Source: Chionoecetes opilio (taxonomy: Eukaryota; Arthropoda; Malacostraca; Decapoda; Majidae). Taken from it: a stretch of 64,000 bases of DNA. The stretch spans positions 140,001 through 204,000 of the forward strand of contig JACEEZ010021684.1 in assembly GCA_016584305.1 (NCBI GenBank), written 5' to 3'. This document shows positions 35,701 through 46,406 of this stretch, one piece after another (the first letter of the stretch is position 1; the number at the start of each line of letters is the position of its first letter). The notes under the pieces were generated by a model. The model was not told where the DNA came from and searched no databases. It was given only the letters and a program-made list of their open reading frames with translations. The position numbers were made by a program, and so were the translations under genes.

Positions 35701-37341
35701 CAAATCTTACTACTTCTTCCACTACATCTACAAATCTTACTACTTCTTCCACTACATCTACAAATCTTACTACTTCTTCCACTACATCTACAAATCTTAC
35801 TACTTCTTCCACTACATCTACAAATCTTACTACTTCTTCCACTACATCTACAAATCTTACTACTTCTTCCACTACATCTACAAATCTTGCCTCTTCTTCC
35901 ACTACATCTACAAATCTTACTACTTCTTCCACTACATCTACAAATCTTACTACTTCTTCCACTACATCTACAAATCTTGCCTCTTCTTCCACTACATCTA
36001 CAAATCTTACTACTTCTTCCACTACATCTACAAATCTTACTACTTCTTCCACTACATCTACAAATCTTACTACTTCTTCCACTACATCTACAAATCTTAC
36101 TACTTCTTCCACTACATCTACAAATCTTACTACTTCTTCCACTACATCTACAAATCTTACTACTTCTTCCACTACATCTACAAATCTTACTACTTCTTCC
36201 ACTACATCTACAAATCTTACTACTTCTTCCACTACATCTACAAATCTTACTACTTCTTCCACTACATCTACAAATCTTACTACTTCTTCCACTACATCTA
36301 CAAATCTTACTACTTCTTCCACTACATCTACAAATCTTACTACTTCTTCCACTACATCTACAAATCTTACTACTTCTTCCACTACATCTACAAATCTTAC
36401 TACTTCTTCCACTACATCTACAAATCTTACTACTTCTTCCACTACATCTACAAATCTTACTACTTCTTCCACTACATCTACAAATCTTACTACTTCTTCC
36501 ACTACATCTACAAATCTTACTACTTCTTCCACTACATCTACAAATCTTGCCACTTCTTCCACTACATCTACAAATCTTACTACTTCTTCCACTACATCTA
36601 CAAATCTTACTACTTCTTCCCACTACATCTACAAATCTTACTACTTCTTCCACTACATCTACAAATCTTACTACTTCTTCCACTACATCTACAAATCTTA
36701 CTACTTCTTCCACTACATCTACAAATCTTACTACTTCTTCCACTACATCTACAAATCTTACTACTTCTTCCACTACATCTACAAATCTTACTACTTCTTC
36801 CACTACATCTACAAATCTTGCCTCTTCTTCCACTACATCTACAAATCTTACTACTTCTTCCACTACATCTACAAATCTTACTACTTCTTCCACTACATCT
36901 ACAAATCTTGCCTCTTCTTCCACTACATCTACAAATCTTACTACTTCTTCCACTACATCTACAAATCTTACTACTTCTTCCACTACATCTACAAATCTTA
37001 CTACTTCTTCCACTACATCTACAAATCTTACTACTTCTTCCACTACATCTACAAATCTTACTACTTCTTCCACTACATCTACAAATCTTACTACTTCTTC
37101 CACTACATCTACAAATCTTACTACTTCTTCCACTACATCTACAAATCTTACTACTTCTTCCACTACATCTACAAATCTTACTACTTCTTCCACTACATCT
37201 ACAAATCTTACTACTTCTTCCACTACATCTACAAATCTTACTACTTCTTCCACTACATCTACAAATCTTACTACTTCTTCCACTACATCTACAAATCTTA
37301 CTACTTCTTCCACTACATCTACAAATCTTACTACTTCTTCC
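26707..37341. repeat. 30-bp satellite, about 350 units, 10.6 kb
   Basis: The unit is ACTACTTCTTCCACTACATC then TACAAATCTT. Variants carry GCCACTT, GCCTCTT, GCTACTT or ACCTCTT at the start. A handful of single-base indels shift the frame. Read on the minus strand one frame is RFVDVVEEVV, which runs straight into the LINE sequence RLGPYAQDK at 26706 and joins NVLEEVV on the other side. Five of six frames lack stops, which produces very long but empty reading frames. Confidence 0.98.
30061..35880. repeat. higher-order repeat: 96-unit block duplicated in tandem
   Basis: The order of unit variants from 30061 to 32940 is repeated from 32941 to about 35880. Shared runs include ACCTCTT/GCCACTT/ACCTCTT at the start, the rare TTCTTTC unit (31060s and 33940s), and four successive GCCTCTT units (32090s and 34970s). 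The shift is 2880 bp; the second copy has two extra units late in the block. Confidence 0.9.
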
Positions 37342-37347
37342 AAAACA

Positions 37348-37561
37348 TTAACCCCTTGAGAACCAGAACGTAATTTCCATTGTAATTTGGGTACCATTAG
37401 ACAATTTTTAGTGCATATAAGCAATTTTTTTTTAGCTATGACCTGTTTAGTATCCTTGTCCACTAACTCATTTGGTATATTCAGTGACTTTTCGTAATTT
37501 TATGGCTCGACAACAGACCATTTTATATAGCCAAGGAAAGATCTGGGCGTGAAGGGGTTAA
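37348..37561. mobile_element. TTAA-type MITE, copy 6
   Basis: Perfect TTAA flanks, at the right border of the satellite, seven bases after its last unit. Confidence 0.95.
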
Positions 37562-37602
37562 TCTAAACAAGATATTCTTCTCCTTCAGTCCAAAAATAAT
37601 GT

Positions 37603-38078
37603 GAGAGAGAGAGAGAGAGAGATAAGAGAGATGAGAGAGAGAGAGATAAGAGAGGAGAGAGAGAGAGAGAGATAAGAGAGGAGAGAGAGAGAGAGAGATA
37701 AGAGAGAGGAGAGAGATAAGAGAGAGGAGAGAGATAAGAGAGGAGAGAGATAAGAGAGGAGAGAGATAAGAGAGGAGAGAGATAAGAGAGAGGAGAGAGA
37801 GATAAGAGAGGAGAGAGATAAGAGAGAGGAGAGAGAGATAAGAGAGGAGAGAGATAAGAGAGAGGAGAGAGATAAGAGAGAGGAGAGAGAGATAAGAGAG
37901 GAGAGAGAGAGGAGAGAGATATAAGAGAGGAGAGAGATATAAGAGAGGAGAAAGAGAGATAAGAGAGGAGAGAGAGAGATAAGAGAGGAGAGAGAGAGAT
38001 AAGAGAGGAGAGAGAGAGATAAGAGAGGAGAGAGAGAGATAAGAGAGGAGAGAGAGATAAGAGAGGAGAGAGAGAGAG
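37603..38078. repeat. GA-rich microsatellite with GATAAGAGAG motif
   Basis: AG repeats with regularly placed AGATAAGAGAGG, about 475 bp. It marks the 5' limit of the family A LINE. From 38079 to 38317 I see nothing recognisable. Confidence 0.95.
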
Positions 38079-38317
38079 ACTAAACTAAAGGTTAAAGGAA
38101 ATTCTGTACAGCTCATATCCATTTATTTCAGATTTACAACATCACTCTCTCATTGGATCCAAGGAGACAGGCTTTCCTTCATATTCATCCCTCCCTTCAC
38201 CTTATCTCCTGTTTGAAGGAAGGGATTAGCATAGAAGTGTTGAGAAAAGATAAATATTGGAATGTGACTAAATAATCCCTAAATAATACTTGAAATTATG
38301 AATATATTATAATACAG

Positions 38318-38510
38318 TAAACCCTCACCCCTCAAACTACAGCCCCCCCCAGCCCCCTCGTATAGTACTCCCCCTTCCCCAACCCCCTTAAAAAGTATGC
38401 CCCTATCCCCCTACAAACTACAGCCGCCCCAGCCCCCTCAAATAGTACCCCCCCTTCCCCCAACCCCCTTAAAAAGCATGCCCCTATCCCCCTACAAACT
38501 ACAGCCCCGA
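38318..38510. repeat. C-rich tandem repeat, about 2.4 copies of 75-85 bp
   Basis: AACTACAGCC, CCCCTTCCCC and TTAAAAAG motifs recur with this spacing. The preceding CAGTAAACCCTC resembles a pogo end. Confidence 0.75.
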
Positions 38511-38663
38511 ACCAATAGGGGGGCGGGGGTGACGTTATAGCCGAGGGGTCTGAACTTTTCCCGTAAAACAAACTTATATGAGGTGAAAGTTCGCTATTTC
38601 CGACCATTTCTGTGTATGATGAACTTTGTTACATTAGATGAAAGTTTGTATACTTACATACAT

Positions 38664-38704
38664 GTCACACACACAGGTGGTGGTGCGAGGAGTGAAGGAC
38701 AGAG
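38664..38704 (+). pseudogene. fragment resembling the start of VPS53 last exon
   Basis: CACACACAG followed by GTGGTGGTGCGAGGAGTGAA and GGACAGAGC matches, with a 3-bp deletion and one change, the acceptor and first codons of the exon at 46375 (minus). It is on the opposite strand and breaks off after about 40 bases next to an RTE fragment. Confidence 0.55.
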
Positions 38705-38746
38705 CCATCCCACCCCCTCTATCCCTCCATCTATCCCTTCAGGAGG

Positions 38747-39790
38747 AATGGTACCTGATTGCCACACGGCAGTCAGGACAGCATGCAACCCGCGGATCAT
38801 GGCCTCACCCCCAGCTTTGAGGAGCTCCGCACTGATATTACAAACACCAGCTGCCTTTCCACCCCTCAACTTTGCTACAGCCTCTCTGACTTCGTCAAGA
38901 GAGGGTGCGCTTTCGTCAATGGGAGGATCGGCATCCACTGCCTGTAACCCAGTGGTGTGAAGCTGCTCAGTTGGAAGGTCCACCGTGAACTACTGCCCAA
39001 AGTACTCAGCCCAACTGAGCCCAACTGAATCTACTGTTCGAATAGCACTCTTGGAATGGAGCTTCTACAGGGCTCGGTAGGTGGGTCGCGTTCAAATGAC
39101 CCTCAACATCCTCGGCGAGACTCCTGACATACCTCTCCTTGTCTCTCCCCAGGAGAGTTCTAGTCCGGCGTGACAGAGCCCTGTGCTGGTCCCGGTTCCC
39201 AGCCAGCCTGGCAGCGCGACTCTCCTCGATATTTTCCAGCATCTCCGTCGAGACAAAACCACGCCTTGACCTCGAGCGCTCCCGAATACACTCCTTGGCA
39301 GCCTGTAGAGTTTCACGTTTGAAGGTATCCCACAGTTCTACAGGGTCCTCGAGGACACCAAACCGATTTGAGACTGCCACCGCATACTCATGAGCACATG
39401 TCAAGTCCTTCAGTTTCTCAAGATGAAACACAGTATGGTTACCTCTTGAGATTCTTCTGGAGTTGACATGAAGCTTAAGTGTAGCAACAACAAGTCTGTG
39501 ATCTGTTCCAAAGAACTCAGCACTCCGGTAAACCCTGCAGTTCTGGAGGATCCTCCAACGAGTGCTAACGAGGATGTGGTCGATCTCCTTAGCTACCCCT
39601 CCGGCATTACTATACCATGTCCAGCGGTGCAGCTCTGGTCTCTGATACCAAGAACCTGCAATTCTCAACCTTCTGGACCTTGCAAAGTTCAGAAGCAGAG
39701 AACTGTTGGTGTTTCTGGTACCGGAGCCATGGGAACCAACACATAACTCGTAGCCATCTCTCACAGTGCCAGTAGTAGCATAGACAGGCA
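38747..39790 (-). pseudogene. RTE LINE internal fragment (EN to early RT)
   Basis: The minus strand covers the endonuclease from about the SHGSGTRN block to the RT start at AVWQSGTIPP, where it stops abruptly. A deletion near 39005-39060 removes part of the linker. It overlaps and extends the 17212 copy on the 5' side. Confidence 0.85.
39006..39764 (-). CDS. RTE endonuclease region ORF
   Basis: 252 open codons with GYELCVGSHGSGTRNTNSSL, NFARSRRLRIAGSWYQRPEL, EIDHILVSTRWRILQNC and DHRLVVATLKLH. The HGxGxxN block matches the endonuclease GxHGxGxxN motif of this RTE family, and SWYQRPEL with DHRLV form the later catalytic region. It continues in frame into WDTFKRETLQAAKECIRER, so this copy shows the undamaged join that is broken at 17574. 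The end after HLNAT is a deletion junction. Both ends of the element are missing, so it is dead. Confidence 0.82.
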   Translation of the reverse strand: MRDGYELCVGSHGSGTRNTNSSLLLNFARSRRLRIAGSWYQRPELHRWTWYSNAGGVAKEIDHILVSTRWRILQNCRVYRSAEFFGTDHRLVVATLKLHVNSRRISRGNHTVFHLEKLKDLTCAHEYAVAVSNRFGVLEDPVELWDTFKRETLQAAKECIRERSRSRRGFVSTEMLENIEESRAARLAGNRDQHRALSRRTRTLLGRDKERYVRSLAEDVEGHLNATHLPSPVEAPFQECYSNSRFSWAQLG

Positions 39791-39837
39791 GGTCACCCTA
39801 CCAAATGACGTTATGCAAGCAACTGTTCACTGGCTAT

Positions 39838-39855
39838 CTAGTAGTAGTAGTAGTA

Positions 39856-39889
<34 letters not shown>

Positions 39890-39895
39890 GATAGT
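39838..39895. repeat. TAG-type microsatellite
   Basis: GTAGTAGTAG interrupted by GTGGTGGTGG. Confidence 0.85.
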
Positions 39896-40040
39896 CAGAA
39901 CAATAGTTAATAATTTTATGAAATACGTATATGACATTGTCTGAACCAGACCACTGTATACCTGGACTGTTCACGCGACAATGTTTTGAAATTACAAGCT
40001 GCATAGCGGCCTGCCCGACAAAGAGATATAGTGGTCTATG

Positions 40041-40495
40041 GACTATCATATAGACTGGTTTATTAGTATATATGCTATACTGTAATCTTCGTAAATATTT
40101 GTTCTATAATATTATCAAATAAAAAACAGTAAAACACGCTAAAGAAATGCCATTACGAGACTATGAAGAAATATGCATGAACTTAATATTCACTTAACTC
40201 TTCGCCATTTAAAACTTTGCGAGTCAACTTTCATCATGAAGGGTATCAATAGAAGCGCAATTTTATTAGCTTTCCATTGCTATATTTCGTTATCTGATAA
40301 ATTAATTAGAACCATGCATAAATTAGCGTTAACTAATGAGGTTATTTATTTACTTATATATTTCGTTTTCTGATAAATGAATTAGCACCATGTATAAATT
40401 AGCATTAACTAAATAAATAACCATCTAGCGGGAAAATTACCCGATTGATGATTTTATTTATTTAGTTAACGCTAATTATGCATGGGGGTATGATG
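40041..40495. mobile_element. partial foldback element (family of 15534)
   Basis: TTCGTAAATATTTGTTCTAT, AAATATGCATGAACTTAATA and TAGTTAACGCTAATT match the elements at 15534 and 63454. The CAAAGACTACTC ends are missing. Confidence 0.8.
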
Positions 40496-40577
40496 CATAT
40501 ATATATATATACTATATGAATCAGAGCGGCCCCCCCGACTTCAGGGCAAGTCAGTACAGTGGTCTGTCTGAACATAT

Positions 40578-40580
<3 letters not shown>

Positions 40581-40667
<87 letters not shown>

Positions 40668-40669
40668 AC

Positions 40670-40719
<50 letters not shown>
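40581..40719. repeat. poly-C (87 bp) followed by CT microsatellite
   Basis: An uninterrupted C run at 40581-40667, then CT repeats to about 40719. From 40720 to 41160 nothing recognisable is seen. Confidence 0.97.
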
Positions 40720-40723
<4 letters not shown>

Positions 40724-41161
40724 CAGCCACAGGACCCACAGTATGTCTCCCCACAGTATATAAAACACCACAGGGGACACCACAGCCTCCGCCGCACACA
40801 CAAACAGGCTGACGGACAAAAATCTACAAAAAGAAGATGGAACATATTTGAGCTCTGGTCACTGATAGAAACCAAAAATAAAAAAAAAAATAATTATCAC
40901 AACATATATTAATAAATTCCCTGAATAATAGCAAATAATAGTTATAATATATTATTATAGACTTTTTAAAAACTTGGTTATAAGCGGTGAAATATGGGCA
41001 ATTTGTTCCTTTGCTGTATTTTTATAGTTGTTAACCATTACGAAAAGTAGCTTAATATACATAAATAGCTAGTGGACAAGGGTGTTATGCTTACATTCAT
41101 GAAAATAAGTCATGTTCTTATTGCAGATGACACATTTTGATCTCAGAATGTGAGAATGACT

Positions 41162-41373
41162 TTAAACCCCTTGAGGCCCAGAACGTAATTTCTATTGTAA
41201 TTTGTGTACCATTAGACGATTGTTAGTGACTATAAGTAATATTTATAGCTATGACCGTTTAGTATCCTTGTCCATAGCTAACTTGGGATATTTAGTTACT
41301 TTTCGTAATTTTATGGCTGACAACAGACTATTTTTTTTATAGCAAAGGAAAGATCTGGGTGTGAAGGTGTTAA
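41162..41373. mobile_element. TTAA-type MITE, copy 7
   Basis: TTAA flanks and CCCCTTGAGGCCCAGAACG at the left end; the right end is GGGTGTGAAGGTG. Confidence 0.92.
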
Positions 41374-41543
41374 TAAACTTGTGAACGTGTTTGATGCTGT
41401 GTGCAGAGGAGGGATACAGACAAACCTCAATTTAACGGACTAAAAGTGGGGAGAAGTGGTCCGTTGAAAGCCGATTGATCGTTAGTGCGAGGGCATTTAA
41501 CCAAGGCTGTGAAAATATATGAAAAACAGGAAATAGTGAAATA

Positions 41544-41666
41544 CAGTAAACCCTCTCGTATTCGGACGCTCATTATTCAGACTTTGACATTATTCGGACC
41601 TCCTCCTCCTCTTTTTTTTTTTATGGGTCAAAATTTCCTAGCTATATAATTTATACTACACCTAGA

Positions 41667-41710
<44 letters not shown>

Positions 41711-42007
41711 AGGGTTCAAAATGTCCTAGCTATATAATTTATACTTCACCTAGATTTTTTTTTTTTTTTTTTTTTTAGGGTTCAAAATTTTCTAGCTAAT
41801 ATATAGCTACATCTAGAAGTTTTTTTTATTATAATTTTTATTTATAAGGGGCCGAAATTTCCTAGCTAATATATATACCGATTTTTTTTTCTTTTTTTTT
41901 TTTTACATATCTAAATACCCCCATATATAATCCCCCCATTATTCGGATCCTTGCATTACTCGGACCACTCCTTGGCCCAATTAGTCCCAATATGAGAGGC
42001 TTTACTG
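41544..42007. mobile_element. pogo-type MITE, copy 7
   Basis: TA flanks both sides. Ends CAGTAAACCCTCTCGTATTC and ATGAGAGGCTTTACTG. Four inner blocks with long T runs. It lies inside a region with AATTTAACGGAC motifs (41430) that may be another element. Confidence 0.92.
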
Positions 42008-42179
42008 TATATGAATAAGAATCACAAACACAACCAGACCAGGTGGCTAGGTTGGGAGGTAAACAGTGACTGGCGCTACATCAGGGATTTAACGGGAACA
42101 CCGGCACTGTTCGGACATATTTTACATTTAGGCTCGGACCTAACGGACACATTTTTCCAGCAGCGGACTTTTTGAATGG

Positions 42180-42335
42180 TTAAACAACTTGTGTACGAAA
42201 TGACTGCACCCCCTTCCATCGCCACACTTTGTCTGAGTTTTGAAAGGCGTACTCTACCTCCATGCCACTCCACATCTCTACTCCACTGATGCTTTTGCTC
42301 CACCTTCCACTCCATGTTAAGGCCGTTACTCCGCC
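42180..42335. repeat. dispersed repeat, second copy
   Basis: It matches 8130-8290. Flanking TTAACGG-type motifs suggest a larger unknown element. Confidence 0.7.
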
Positions 42336-42439
42336 TGTCCATTAAATCCACAATCCGTTAAATAGTGTCGACTGGATTAACAAAAGTAAGGTGTTTTTTT
42401 TAGTGAAAGTGAAGTAATAATTTCGAGAGGTCACCTAGA

Positions 42440-42500
42440 GTAAGTGCCAGATGACCTCTGATGTCCGGCACATTCACCTTTTTAGGCATCAAATCAATCA
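42440..42500 (+). mobile_element. SINE-like 3' end, truncated, with target duplication
   Basis: TGACCTCTGATGTCCGGCAC and TTTTTAGGCAT then AATC repeats. CACCTAG occurs on both sides. Confidence 0.7.
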
Positions 42501-42589
42501 ATCACCTAGGGTAAAAGTAGTGTCTGGAATATGATATTAAGACTGAATGGGAAAATATTTGAAGATATTCAGAAATAGGTATTGCAGCA

Positions 42590-43014
42590 CTATTATGTGC
42601 AAGCCTGGGGATGTCAGGAAGAGCATCCAGGGCGTAAAACTCATGCCACAAATTTAAATGATGAATAGCGTAACTAAAAAAAAATATACATAGAGGAAAA
42701 AAAATAAAACTGGATGAGGAAAAAAATAAAGACAAAAAAAAATGGATGAACAAAAAAAAAAAAAAAAAAGTCGATAAAGAAAAAAAATATAGAGAATGAA
42801 AAAAAAAAAATCTATATTGTTCCGTTTTACTAAGACAAGGCAATGAACCATCGCCTTCCTTCCTGCCTTTTAGTAAACCCTGTACCTTGATAACCTTGAA
42901 GTGGTTTTGCTCTTTAAGTAAGGAAAATGTTGTCCCACGTCCAATCCACCGTCTGACCTCATAAGACATTACGGGAAAATCTGACTTTAAACAATGATGA
43001 TGATGATGATTGCA
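42590..43014 (+). mobile_element. LINE-type 3' end with GAT tail
   Basis: AGAGCATCCAGGGCGTAAAA and ACAAATTTAAATGATGAA (also at 57297), an A-rich stretch, then GGGAAAATCTGACTTTAAAC and GATGATGATGAT (also at 62236). A short trinucleotide tail fits RTE-type 3' ends (inference). Confidence 0.6.
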
Positions 43015-43028
43015 GGCATGGAAGGTGG

Positions 43029-43855
43029 GACATAAGAAAATAAGGAAGCTACAAGAGGCCGTGAGACCTACACGTGGTAGTTCCTGTAGTGGTGGTGGTT
43101 TGGTGTTGGTAGTAGTAATAAGAACATAAGGAAGCTACAAGAGGCTGGGAGACCTAACACGAGGTAGTTCCTGTTACTTAACACTACCTACATCCACCTT
43201 TCATCCCCATCCATGAATTTATCCAGCCTCCTTTTAAAGCTCCCTAATGACTCCACACTAACTACCTGACAACTGAGTCCATGCCAATCATTCACCACCC
43301 TATTCGTGCACCAGTTTCTCCCTATTTCCTTTTTAAATCTACACTTTTCCAGCTTGAATCCGTGACGTCTTGTTGGTTTTTGTGGGAACGAGAAACTAGG
43401 GGTAGCTTGTGGGACGAGAGAGAGCGCTGCGAGGGAGGAGTGATTGGCTGCCTGGGACGCATGATGGAAGGAAGGACTGTGAACATGGAGGTAAATAAAT
43501 GGGACAAAGATGCAATAAGAACATAAGGAAGCTACAAGAGGCTGCGAGACCTACACGTGGCAGTTCCTGTTACTAAGGGGATGGTGGTGACTCTGGGTGG
43601 AATGCCAGGGAGGGAGGGAGGGGAGGGGAAGGGGAGGGAGGGAAGGACTGAGAGCATGGGGGTAAATAAATGGGACTGAAAAGTAAGAATAAGAACATAA
43701 GAAAATAAGGAAGCTACAAGAAGCCGCGAGACCTCCACGTGGTAGTTCCTGTAGTGGTAGTAGTGGTAGTGGTGGTGGTAGTAGTAGTAGTAAGAACATA
43801 AGGAAGCTACAAGAGGCTGCGAGACCTACACATGGTAGTTCCTGTAGTAGAAGTA

Positions 43856-43897
<42 letters not shown>

Positions 43898-43951
43898 AGA
43901 ACATAAGGAAGCTACAAGAGGCTGCGAGACCTACACATGGTAGTTCCTGTA

Positions 43952-43987
<36 letters not shown>

Positions 43988-44046
43988 AGAACATAAGGAA
44001 GCTACAAGAGGCTGGGAGACCTACACGTGGTAGTTCCTGTTACTTA
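43029..44046 (-). mobile_element. cluster of seven CR1 family B 3' tails linked by TAG repeats
   Basis: AAGGAAGCTACAAGAGGC...GTTCCTGT segments of 50-260 bp lie at 43029, 43125, 43519, 43702, 43799, 43904 and 43993. Most are joined by GTAGTAGTAG runs. Only the second is longer (to 43375). Confidence 0.85.
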
Positions 44047-44860
44047 ATTGTATCGGCAATCACATACGCAAGTGAGAGGAGTGTGGAATGCAGGACGAAG
44101 GTTGAGGATCCAGGCAGATGAAGTGAGTTATTTGAGGAGTGGCTGTGGTGGGGAAGAATGAATAGTGAAAGTAGTGAGAGAGTATAACCGGTTTGTAATG
44201 TCATGTTAAGTAAGGTTGCGGGGATGAAATGCCGAGTGGTTGAAGGGATGAAACGCAGCACTCTGAGGTGGTTTGGTCACAAAGAAAGGATGCACTCCGT
44301 AGTGTAGGGGAAGCACGCTGGGTTCACAACCGAGAAGTTCTGGGTTCAATCCCCGGGTGGAGCGGAAACAGTTGGGCTGTTTCCTTAAAACCCGAGCCCC
44401 TGTCCACCCAGCAGTGAATGGGTACCGCGTGTTAGCCGGGGGTTTGTAACTCGCCTCCCGGGGTGGTGGCTTCCCCCAACACTATAAGCACTAGCAGACA
44501 GCTCTCTAGGGGTAGTCTGAGAGAGAGCTGTCTGGTTACAGTGGAGATCCATCTCAGCTGCGTCGATAACTTGACGAAATTCTTCAAAAAAACAAAAACT
44601 CGGAGGTGGTTTGGTCACATAGAAAGGATAAACGCAGCACTCCAAGGTGGTTTGATCATATAGAAAGATTGCCAGAGAGTGGGGTGACTAAGCGCGTATG
44701 TATGAGTGTAGTAAATGCGGTGGGTAGCAGAGGATGACCCCCAGTGATAGGGACGACAGAGTGCTGGAGTGTGTGGGAGAAAGTGGCGAGAGGAGAATGC
44801 GAGGGTTGTAGTGTGGCAGCAGGGAATGCAAGGACAGGAATACATGGAGACTCATCTGTC
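44047..44860 (+). pseudogene. degenerate LINE RT C-terminal fragment
   Basis: The plus strand, with frameshifts, reads AITYASERSVECRTKVEDPG, VAGMKCRVVEGMKRSTLRWF and later ESGVTKRVCMSVVNAVGS. TLRWFGH is a conserved motif of RTE-like RT C termini. A SINE interrupts it, and the motif is partly duplicated on the right of the SINE. Confidence 0.65.
44291..44602 (+). mobile_element. tRNA-derived SINE, second family
   Basis: The head carries AGTGTAGGGGAAGCACGC (A-box region) and GGTTCAATCCC (B box). The body ends near AAAAAAACAAAAACTCG. A 26-bp target duplication with one mismatch, starting GAGGTGGTTTGGTCACA, lies at 44265-44290 and 44603-44628, in the LINE fragment. Confidence 0.85.
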
Positions 44861-44948
44861 ACGGCCATCTGCTTGGGGAAATACCTCTTAGAAACGGGAA
44901 TGAAAAGACAGATAGATAGATCATTACCCTTGTATGGTTTACTTGCCT

Positions 44949-45081
<133 letters not shown>

Positions 45082-45184
45082 ATGAATGCTTTATATAATT
45101 TCAATAAAGGTTTTAAACGTTTGAACACTATCATTTTCGTAACAAATTTCTTCACTGTTTACCATCCCAGTCTCTGTTCTTCCT

Positions 45185-46136
45185 ATCCCAGTCCCTCTAT
45201 CCCTCAATAAACTACCTCCCAGCCCTTCTATCCCTCAATAAACTACCTCCCAGTCCCTTCTATCCCTCAATAAACTACATCCCAGCCCTTCTATCCCTCA
45301 ATAAACTCCATCCCAGCCCTTCTATCCCTCAATAAACTCCATCCCAGCCCTTCTATCCCTCAATAGACTACCTCCCAGCCCTTCTATCCCTCAATAAACT
45401 ACCTCCCAGCCCTTCTATCCCTCAATAAACTCCATCCCAGCCCTTCTATCCCTCAATAAACTACCTCCCAGCCCTTCTATCCCTCAATAAACTCCATCCC
45501 AGCCCTTCTATCCCTCAATAAACTCCATCCTAGCCCTTCTATCCCTCAATAAACTCCATCCCAGCCCTTCTATCCCTCAATAAACTCCATCCCAGCCCTT
45601 CTATCCCTCAATAGACTACCTCCCAGCCCTTCTATCCCTCAATAAACTACCTCCCAGCCCTTCTATCCCTCAATAAACTCCATCCCAGCCCTTCTATCCC
45701 TCAATAAACTACATCCTAGCCCTTCTATCCCTCAATAAACTACATCCCAGCACTTCTATCCCTCAATAAACTCCATCCCAGCCCTTCTATCCCTCAATAA
45801 ACTCCATCCCAGCCCTTCTATCCCTCAATAAACTCCATCCCAGTCCCTTCCATCCCAGCCCTTCTATCCATCAATAAACTACATCCTAGCCCTTCTATCC
45901 CTCAATAAACTACATCCCAGCCCTTCTATCCCTCAATAAACTACATCCTAGCCCTTCTATCCCTCAATAAACTACATCCCAGCCCTTCTATCCCTCAATA
46001 AACTACATCCCAGCCCTTCTATCCATCAATAAACTACATCCCAGCCCTTCTATCCCTCAATAAACTCCATCCCAGCCCTTCTATCCCTCAATAAACTCCA
46101 TCCCAGCCCTTCTATCCCTCAATAAACTACCTCCTA
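45185..46136. repeat. 31-bp minisatellite, about 30 copies, in VPS53 3' UTR
   Basis: The unit is CCCTTCTATCCCTCAATAAA then CTACATCCCAG; the variable position is CTAC/CTCC. It ends about 6 bases from the VPS53 stop codon, so the start of the 3' UTR would be made of this repeat (minus sense). Confidence 0.95.
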
Positions 46137-46141
46137 TAGGC

Positions 46142-46375
46142 CTATGAGATAAGCCTGCGGGATTTCAACATTCTCTCCAGTCTCGCAATCTTGCTCATCT
46201 CGTGCTCCGGGCTTGGGGTGGAGGGAGGGGCGGGGACTGGTGGTGGGGGGCGGTAGGGGGAGTCTGTGGTGGGGGTGGTGGCGGAGGAGGGGGGTGTGGT
46301 GGGGGTGGTGGTGGTGCGTTGACGGTACAGTTCAAGAAGAGCTGCTCTGTCCTTTACTCCTCGCATCTCCACCAC
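46142..46375 (-). CDS. VPS53: VPS53 last exon (C terminus)
   Basis: VPS53 is a subunit of the GARP (and EARP) tether that receives endosome-derived vesicles at the trans-Golgi network. This exon has acceptor CTTTCTCACACACAG and then 77 codons and TAG. It starts VVEMRGVKDRAALLELYRQR, matching the human [21 protein letters not shown] segment. A T/P-rich linker of about 37 residues follows, then EHEMSKIARLERMLKSRR, matching PEQESSRIRKLEKLIKKR at the human C terminus. The linker is encoded by GGTGGTG-type low-complexity DNA and is probably variable. The stop is followed at once by a minisatellite. Confidence 0.93.
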   Translation of the reverse strand: MVEMRGVKDRAALLELYRQRTTTTPTTPPSSATTPTTDSPYRPPPPVPAPPSTPSPEHEMSKIARLERMLKSRRLIS

Positions 46376-46406
46376 CTGTGTGTGAGAAAGACATTGTTCG
46401 TAGTCA

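Noticed and set aside
26622..37373. Giant reading frames (over 3500 codons plus, over 1900 codons minus) rich in LPLHLQILLL, TTSTNLTTSS or FVDVVEEVVR
   Set aside because: They are the 30-bp satellite read in frames that happen to lack stops; frame jumps follow one-base indels, and no unique domain is attached apart from LINE remnants.
40462..40875. Gly/Arg-rich frame of 137 codons
   Set aside because: A translation of poly-C and CT tracts.
44385..44663. Short frames on both strands
   Set aside because: They lie in the SINE at 44291-44602.
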